The position numbers and the translations under genes were made by a program. The notes below the pieces were generated by a model. It ran no database searches, was not told the DNA's origin, and was given only the letters and a program-made list of their open reading frames with translations. A DNA stretch of 9,494 bases from JAWWPY01 sp964412845 (GTDB lineage: Bacteria; Actinomycetota; Actinomycetes; Streptosporangiales; Streptosporangiaceae), in contig CAYPQM010000214.1 of NCBI GenBank assembly GCA_964412845.1, positions 1 through 9,494 on the forward strand. The letters run 5' to 3'. Below are positions 5,696 to 9,494 of the stretch, one piece after another. Each line of letters begins with the position of its first letter. Position 1 is the first letter of the stretch.

Positions 5696-6730
5696 TCAGG
5701 GCACCTCGACCCCGGCCAGTTCGCGCTCACGGCGAAGCTGCAGGGCGATGTCGATGATCATGTCTTCCTGGCCGCCGACATAGCCCGCCGCGCCGACCCG
5801 CGTCAAGATCGCGTGGGCCGGCACGCCATAGCGCTCGGCGGCCCGCTCGGCATGCAGCAGGAACGACGAGTACACACCGGCGTAGCCCTGCACGATCGAG
5901 GACCGGTCCAGCGTCGGCAGCCGCGGGATGAAGGGGCGCACCACCTCCTCGGCCGCGGCCAGCGCCGCCTGCACGTCCACCCCGGTGGAGATGCCGAGCC
6001 GGTCGAACGTCGCGGCGAGCACCTCGGTGGGCGAGTTCCCGGCCCCTGCACCGAGCGCGCACAGCGCACCGTCGATCTGCCTGGCACCGGCCTGGTAGGC
6101 CAGCACCGAGTTGGCGATGCCCAGCGAGAGGTTCTGGTGCCCGTGGAACCCCACCTGCGCCTCGGCGCCGATCTCGTCGATCAGTGCCTTGACCCGGGCC
6201 TGCGCGTCAGACAGCACCAGCGCGCCGGCCGAATCCACCACGTACACGCACTGCGCGCCGGCGTCGACCATGATCCGCGCCTGCGCGGCCAGCGCGTCCG
6301 GGCTGATCCGGTGGGCCAGCATCAGGAAGCCGACCGTCTCCATGCCCAGCTCGCGGGCCGCGCCGAAATGCTGGATCGACACGTCCGCCTCGGTGCAGTG
6401 CGTGGCGATCCGGGCCACCGATGCCCCCGCGTCGTGCGCGGTCCTGAGGCTGTCGACCGTGCCCACCCCGGGCAGCAGCAGCACGGCGATCTTGGCCCGG
6501 GCCGCCTCCTGGACGGCCGCCCGGATGAGCTGGATCTCGTCCACCTTGGAGAACCCGTAATTGAACGACGAGCCGCCCAGCCCGTCGCCGTGGGACACCT
6601 CGATGACCTCGACGCCGGCCGCATCCAGCGCGTGCACGACACTACGCACCTGTTCCTCGGTGAACTGGTGCGCCATCGCGTGCGATCCGTCCCGCAGCGT
6701 CGAATCCGTGATCCGCAGGTCGTGTGTCAT
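5696..6730 (-). CDS. hsaF: 4-hydroxy-2-oxovalerate/4-hydroxy-2-oxohexanoate aldolase
   Basis: Encodes 344 residues, the normal length for DmpG/BphI/HsaF aldolases, which split a 4-hydroxy-2-oxo acid into pyruvate and acetaldehyde or propanal using Mn2+. The active site is complete and each residue is offset by four from DmpG numbering: R13 and D14 in STLRDGSH, catalytic H17, metal ligands H196 and H198 in GFHGHQN, and Y287 in GVYSSF. The C-terminal helical part is present; in the family it contacts the partner dehydrogenase and forms the aldehyde channel. The ATG overlaps the dehydrogenase stop as ATGA (6727-6730), so the two subunits are translationally coupled. In steroid degraders HsaF uses 4-hydroxy-2-oxohexanoate. 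The same enzyme type ends aromatic meta-cleavage pathways, so hsaF versus dmpG/mhpE-like use depends on context; the kstD-like neighbour favours hsaF. Confidence 0.93.
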   Translation of the reverse strand: MTHDLRITDSTLRDGSHAMAHQFTEEQVRSVVHALDAAGVEVIEVSHGDGLGGSSFNYGFSKVDEIQLIRAAVQEAARAKIAVLLLPGVGTVDSLRTAHDAGASVARIATHCTEADVSIQHFGAARELGMETVGFLMLAHRISPDALAAQARIMVDAGAQCVYVVDSAGALVLSDAQARVKALIDEIGAEAQVGFHGHQNLSLGIANSVLAYQAGARQIDGALCALGAGAGNSPTEVLAATFDRLGISTGVDVQAALAAAEEVVRPFIPRLPTLDRSSIVQGYAGVYSSFLLHAERAAERYGVPAHAILTRVGAAGYVGGQEDMIIDIALQLRRERELAGVEVP

Positions 6731-7632
6731 GCCCGGACCGCCGCTTGCTTCGCGATCGCGAGCAGCTCACCGACCCGGGCCGCGGCGGCGGTCATGATGT
6801 CCAGGTTGCCCGCCCACGGCGGCAGGTAGTCACCGTTGCCGAGGACATCCAGGAACACCGCGACCCGGCCGTGGCCGTCCCACTCCGGCCGTGGGTCATC
6901 GAATTGCGGTTCCGTGCGCATCGTGTACCCCGGCACGTATTTCGCCACCTGGCCGACCATCGCCACGATCGAGTCGGTGATAGCCGCCGGATCCGCACCG
7001 GCCGGAATCGCGCAGAACACGGTATCCCGCATGATGACCGGCGGGTCGGCGGGGTTGAGCACGATGATCGCCTTACCGCGCCCGGCTCCGCCGACCCGCT
7101 CGATGGCCCGGGCGGTCGTGTCGGTGAACTCGTCGATGTTCGCCCGCGTGCCCGGGCCGGCCGAGCGCGAGGCGATCGACGCGACAATCTCCGCGTATGG
7201 CACCGGCACGACTCTGGAGACCGCGTGCACGATCGGGATCGTGGCCTGGCCACCACAGGTGATCATGCTGAGGTTCGGTTCCGTGACGTGTTCGGCGAGG
7301 TTGACGGGCGGGCATACCAGCGGGCCGATCGCGGCGGGCGTGAGGTCCACGGCCTGGATGCCAGCGTCGGCGTAGCGCCGCGCGTTCGCCAGGTGCGCCC
7401 TGGCCGACGTCGATTCGAAGACGATGTCCGGCAGCTCGCTGCGGGTGAGCAGCCAGTCGACGCCGCCGGCCGAGGCCTCGACGCCCCGGCTGCGGGCCCG
7501 CTGCAGGCCGTCGGACGCCGGGTCCACGCCCACCATGTAACGCACCTGGAGATGCGGGCTGCGCTGCAGCTTGGCCAGCAGGTCGGTGCCGATATTGCCC
7601 GGGCCGACGATCGCCGCCGTCGTAGTCGTCAT
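6727..7632 (-). CDS. hsaG: Acetaldehyde/propanal dehydrogenase (acylating)
   Basis: Oxidises the aldehyde handed over by the aldolase to acetyl- or propionyl-CoA with NAD+ and CoA. The NAD-binding motif AAIVGPGNIGTDLL is at residues 8-21 counted from the first ATG (7638). The catalytic cysteine is C128 in SMITCGGQATIP, matching C132 of DmpF. The conserved stretch GPGTRANIDEFTDTTARAIE (161-180) is also clear. Two ATG codons are close together. GGAGGA at 7639-7644 directly abuts ATG 7638 but is 6 bases before ATG 7632, so the second is chosen, giving 301 residues. It is the first gene of the hsaG-hsaF pair. In M. tuberculosis the order is hsaE-hsaG-hsaF; here no hsaE hydratase precedes it, and an IclR gene diverges instead. 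Confidence 0.93.
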   Translation of the reverse strand: MTTTTAAIVGPGNIGTDLLAKLQRSPHLQVRYMVGVDPASDGLQRARSRGVEASAGGVDWLLTRSELPDIVFESTSARAHLANARRYADAGIQAVDLTPAAIGPLVCPPVNLAEHVTEPNLSMITCGGQATIPIVHAVSRVVPVPYAEIVASIASRSAGPGTRANIDEFTDTTARAIERVGGAGRGKAIIVLNPADPPVIMRDTVFCAIPAGADPAAITDSIVAMVGQVAKYVPGYTMRTEPQFDDPRPEWDGHGRVAVFLDVLGNGDYLPPWAGNLDIMTAAAARVGELLAIAKQAAVRA

Positions 7633-7638
7633 CGTCAT

Positions 7639-7644
7639 TCCTCC
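7639..7644 (-). promoter_or_regulatory. Ribosome binding site GGAGGA that selects ATG 7632 of hsaG
   Basis: A perfect Shine-Dalgarno sequence on the minus strand. It has no spacer to ATG 7638 and a 6-base spacer to ATG 7632, so the downstream codon is the likely start. Confidence 0.7.
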
Positions 7645-7666
7645 GTGCCGCCGGCGATCGCGGGTG

Positions 7667-7698
7667 ACTTGTCGCGGGGTCGACGTTGCGCGGCAAGT
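7667..7698. promoter_or_regulatory. Inverted repeat in the hsaG/iclR divergent intergenic region
   Basis: ACTTGTCGCG (7667-7676) pairs with CGCGGCAAGT (7689-7698) at 9 of 10 positions, with a 12-base spacer containing GTCGAC. The centre lies almost midway between the two divergent genes. It is a candidate binding site for the adjacent IclR regulator controlling both directions. The right arm overlaps the iclR ribosome binding site AGTAGG (7696-7701). No convincing -10/-35 pair was found on either strand in this 74-base gap. Confidence 0.45.
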
Positions 7699-7704
7699 AG
7701 GTCA

Positions 7705-7719
7705 ACATGCAAGGCATGT
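7705..7719. promoter_or_regulatory. Perfect palindrome over the iclR start codon
   Basis: ACATGC (7705-7710) and GCATGT (7714-7719) form a perfect inverted repeat around AAG and include both candidate ATG codons of the regulator gene. At 15 bases it fits the size of known IclR-family operators, so autoregulation is possible. Chance occurrence cannot be excluded. Confidence 0.35.
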
Positions 7720-8477
7720 GTTCCGCTGAGCGGGACGCCCGGCCGGCGAGTGTGCTGGGCCGGGCCGTCCTCATCCTCGACAGCCTCGCTCAGGAGGGCG
7801 TCCTCGGTGTCTCCGAGATGGCCCGCCGGACCGGCCTGCCGAAGACCACCGTGCACCGGCTGGTCGGCGAGCTGGCCCGCCACGACCTGCTGGAGGTCAC
7901 GGACGAGGGGATCCGGCTGGGCATGCGGCTGTTCGAGTTCGGCCAGAACGTGCCCCGGCAGCGCAGCCTGAAGGAAGCGGCGCTGCCGTACATGCGGGAT
8001 CTTCAGGAAGCGACCCGGGAGACGGTCCACCTCGCGGTGCTGGACGGGACCGAGGTGGTCTACCTGGAGATCCTGCACGCCGCGCACGCGCCGCGGCTGC
8101 CCTCCCGGGTCGGCGGCCGGATGCCAGCCCAGGCCACCGGGGTAGGCAAGGCGATCCTGGCGTTCTCGCCGCCGGCCGTGGTGGACGCGCTCATCTCCCG
8201 CGGCCTGGCGCGCCGCACCCCGCACACCATCGCGATGCCGGGCGCACTGCGCCAGGAACTGGGCCGCATCGCCGAGTCCTCCGTCTCGTTCGACCGTGAG
8301 GAATCCGTTCTCGGCATCGTGTGCACGGCCAGCCCGGTCTTCGGCAAGGACGGCGAGGTGGTCGCCGCCATCTCGCTGACCGGGTGGAGTTCCCGGCTCG
8401 ACGCCGCGCGGGTGGCGCCCGCCGTGCGGACCGCAGCGCTCGCGCTGTCCCGCCAGCTCGGCGCGCCGCCGCGGTGA
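7707..8477 (+). CDS. IclR-family transcriptional regulator
   Basis: Encodes 256 residues. A winged helix-turn-helix spans about 17-72, with the recognition helix in MARRTGLPKTTVHRLVGEL (38-56). The IclR effector domain covers about 87-250, with the conserved ATGVGKAIL (143-151) and SVLGIVCTASPVF (200-212). IclR proteins bind small aromatic or carboxylic acids through the C-terminal domain and act as repressors or activators. ATG 7707 is used because AGTAGG (7696-7701) precedes it by 5 bases; ATG 7716 is less well placed, and family similarity only begins near residue 15. The gene is divergent from hsaG-hsaF with a 74-base gap, so that operon is the likely target. This is unlike the KstR-only control of mycobacterial hsa genes and leaves open that the pair serves an aromatic pathway. 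Effector unknown. Confidence 0.92.
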   Translation: MQGMCSAERDARPASVLGRAVLILDSLAQEGVLGVSEMARRTGLPKTTVHRLVGELARHDLLEVTDEGIRLGMRLFEFGQNVPRQRSLKEAALPYMRDLQEATRETVHLAVLDGTEVVYLEILHAAHAPRLPSRVGGRMPAQATGVGKAILAFSPPAVVDALISRGLARRTPHTIAMPGALRQELGRIAESSVSFDREESVLGIVCTASPVFGKDGEVVAAISLTGWSSRLDAARVAPAVRTAALALSRQLGAPPR

Positions 8478-8503
8478 CCAGGCCAGCGGCGTAATCCGTG
8501 GGC

Positions 8504-8538
8504 GGTGACCGCGGCGGCGGGCGGCCGCCACGGTCACC
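8504..8538. terminator. Strong bidirectional hairpin between iclR and the GH64 gene
   Basis: GGTGACCGCGGCGG (8504-8517) pairs with CCGCCACGGTCACC (8525-8538) at 13 of 14 positions around a 7-base loop. It fills the gap between convergent genes, 27 bases after the iclR stop and 11 bases past the stop of the minus-strand gene. No T-tract follows on either side, but the long GC-rich stem should serve both transcripts. Confidence 0.75.
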
Positions 8539-8548
8539 ATCGTCGCTG

Positions 8549-9494
8549 TTACCAGCCGACCGCGACCACCATGTACTGCGGGTTGCTGACCGAGATGTCC
8601 GAGGACTGCCCGGCGTCATCGTCGTACGGGAAGCCGTACGCCTTGGCGTTGATGGCGTTGTCATGCCAGAACTTGGCGTAGTAGTTGGCCGGGGCAGTCA
8701 GGTAGAACTGGCTGGGATCCGACTGCTGCGCTGTGGTCAGCTGCGCGACATGCCGGTTGAGGCCGGCGCACAGCGGGGGATTGGCGGACAGGGTGCCGCC
8801 GCAGCCGAAGATCTGCGCGGTGGAATCGGTGCTGTCCCCCTCCGCGGCCGCGTAGCTGGTGAAGTAGTTCGCGTAGGCGCCGCCGGGCTGGAACGCGGCA
8901 TCGTTACCCGGCGAGGGGATGCCGTACGGGGCCTGGTCGGTGCCCAGCTCCTTGAACTCGGCAGGCATCACGCTGACGAACCGCTGGAATGTCGCCGTGC
9001 GGCTTTCGGTGAAGGTGGCGTAGTTCTCGCCGACCTCCTGGTTGGACCCGTCGTGCCCGTGCAGCAGCAGGGCCAGCTTGAGGCCGAACCGGTCGACCCG
9101 CGTGGTGTCCACGTTGATCGACGACGCGCCCACCGTGAACTCGATGAAGTCGTAGTACTGGCTGTTCGGGGAGCCGAGGTAGAAATACATCCGGCCGGCC
9201 GAGTTGGCCGGCATGTCGATGTAAGGCTGCTGCGCGATCGACTCCTCCTGCCCGTTGAAGCTCCAGTAGACCTGGCTGTCGGGGTACTGGCCGTTCGTCT
9301 GGTTCACGATGGCGACTTCGAGGACATGCGTGGCGGCCGGGATGGCGCCAGTGTTTCCCCAGAACGACGCGGGCGGCTCGCCCGTCCCGGTGGGGCTGGT
9401 GGAGGTCGGCGTCGGAGTGGGTGTCGGGCTGGCCCCCGCGCCCGTGGTGTAGACGCCGAACTCCCACAGGCTGTAGCCGTACGGGGTGGCCCGG
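8549..9494 (-). CDS. Secreted GH64 beta-1,3-glucanase with N-terminal F5/8C-like module, 5' end missing
   Basis: The frame is open to the right edge, so the visible 314 residues are the C-terminal part and the start lies outside. A GTG at 9307 is an internal valine codon within the domain, not the start. The first residues, ATPYGYSLWEFGVY (2-15), match the closing strand of F5/8 type C (CBM32-like) domains of actinobacterial hydrolases. A Pro/Thr/Ser linker follows (about 19-41). The rest is a GH64 thaumatin-like catalytic domain. The expected acids are E118 in DFIEFTVG and D134 in TTRVDRFGLK, 16 apart like E154 and D170 of the Streptomyces laminaripentaose-producing glucanase. By family knowledge it cuts fungal-type beta-1,3-glucan outside the cell; the signal peptide would be in the missing part. 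It has no functional link to the steroid genes and is separated by the hairpin at 8504-8538. Confidence 0.88.
   Translation of the reverse strand, partial: RATPYGYSLWEFGVYTTGAGASPTPTPTPTSTSPTGTGEPPASFWGNTGAIPAATHVLEVAIVNQTNGQYPDSQVYWSFNGQEESIAQQPYIDMPANSAGRMYFYLGSPNSQYYDFIEFTVGASSINVDTTRVDRFGLKLALLLHGHDGSNQEVGENYATFTESRTATFQRFVSVMPAEFKELGTDQAPYGIPSPGNDAAFQPGGAYANYFTSYAAAEGDSTDSTAQIFGCGGTLSANPPLCAGLNRHVAQLTTAQQSDPSQFYLTAPANYYAKFWHDNAINAKAYGFPYDDDAGQSSDISVSNPQYMVVAVGW

Noticed and set aside
5397..5783. Plus-strand open frame of 128 residues across the hsaF-kstD gap
   Set aside because: It runs through the palindromes and repeats and into hsaF in antisense. The translation shows no domain or regular codon bias.
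7700..7705. TTGACC on the minus strand as a -35 for hsaG
   Set aside because: No acceptable -10 lies 16-19 bases downstream (the sequence there is GACCCC-like), so the promoter could not be supported.
5687..7971. Plus-strand open frames opposite hsaF and hsaG (5687-6829, 6724-7971)
   Set aside because: Antisense shadows of two genes whose active-site residues are all recognised on the minus strand.
1..9494. tRNA or rRNA genes, insertion sequences, phage attachment sites, replication origin
   Set aside because: No transposase or integrase frames, no terminal inverted repeats flanking a gene, and no cloverleaf-like or rRNA-like stretches were seen.

Overview
The window is GC-rich throughout, with strong G/C third-position bias, GTG starts and dense head-to-tail genes. 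This points to a soil-type actinobacterium. Two genes give supporting context: a mycobacterial-type steroid catabolic set and a secreted glucan hydrolase with a Pro/Thr linker. Genus cannot be fixed from the sequence alone.

Layout: (1) 1-210 (+), the 3' end of a SnoaL/NTF2-like gene. (2) 221-3511 (+), a promoter carrying a KstR-type operator, followed by a tight three-gene operon: a DUF1214-like protein, a short-chain dehydrogenase and a Sulfotransferase_3-type protein. To my recollection this is the gene order of M. tuberculosis Rv3531c-Rv3530c-Rv3529c, part of the KstR cholesterol regulon. (3) A convergent terminator hairpin at 3546-3577. (4) 3593-5398 (-), a KstD-like flavoprotein that has an unusual N-terminal Tat signal. 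(5) 5399-5695, an intergenic region rich in palindromes. It includes a perfect match to the KstR2 motif AnCAAGnnCTTGnT, a possible promoter, further inverted and direct repeats, and a stem-loop after the aldolase gene. (6) 5696-7632 (-), an aldolase/acylating aldehyde dehydrogenase pair (HsaF/HsaG or DmpG/DmpF type) with an ATGA overlap. (7) 7707-8477 (+), a divergent IclR-family regulator. (8) A strong bidirectional hairpin at 8504-8538. (9) 8549-9494 (-), the 3' part of a secreted GH64 beta-1,3-glucanase, which looks unrelated to the rest and marks the edge of the catabolic locus.

How the genes may work together: KstD introduces the delta-1 double bond in ring A of 3-ketosteroids. HsaF and HsaG finish the A/B-ring fragment by splitting 4-hydroxy-2-oxo acids into pyruvate and an aldehyde, then making the acyl-CoA. 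The KstR-controlled trio is an uncharacterised part of the same regulon. The most interesting points are the two different steroid-repressor-type operators in one small locus, the conserved orphan sulfotransferase operon, and an apparently exported KstD homologue. Functional assignments come from motifs and recalled family knowledge; no database search was run.
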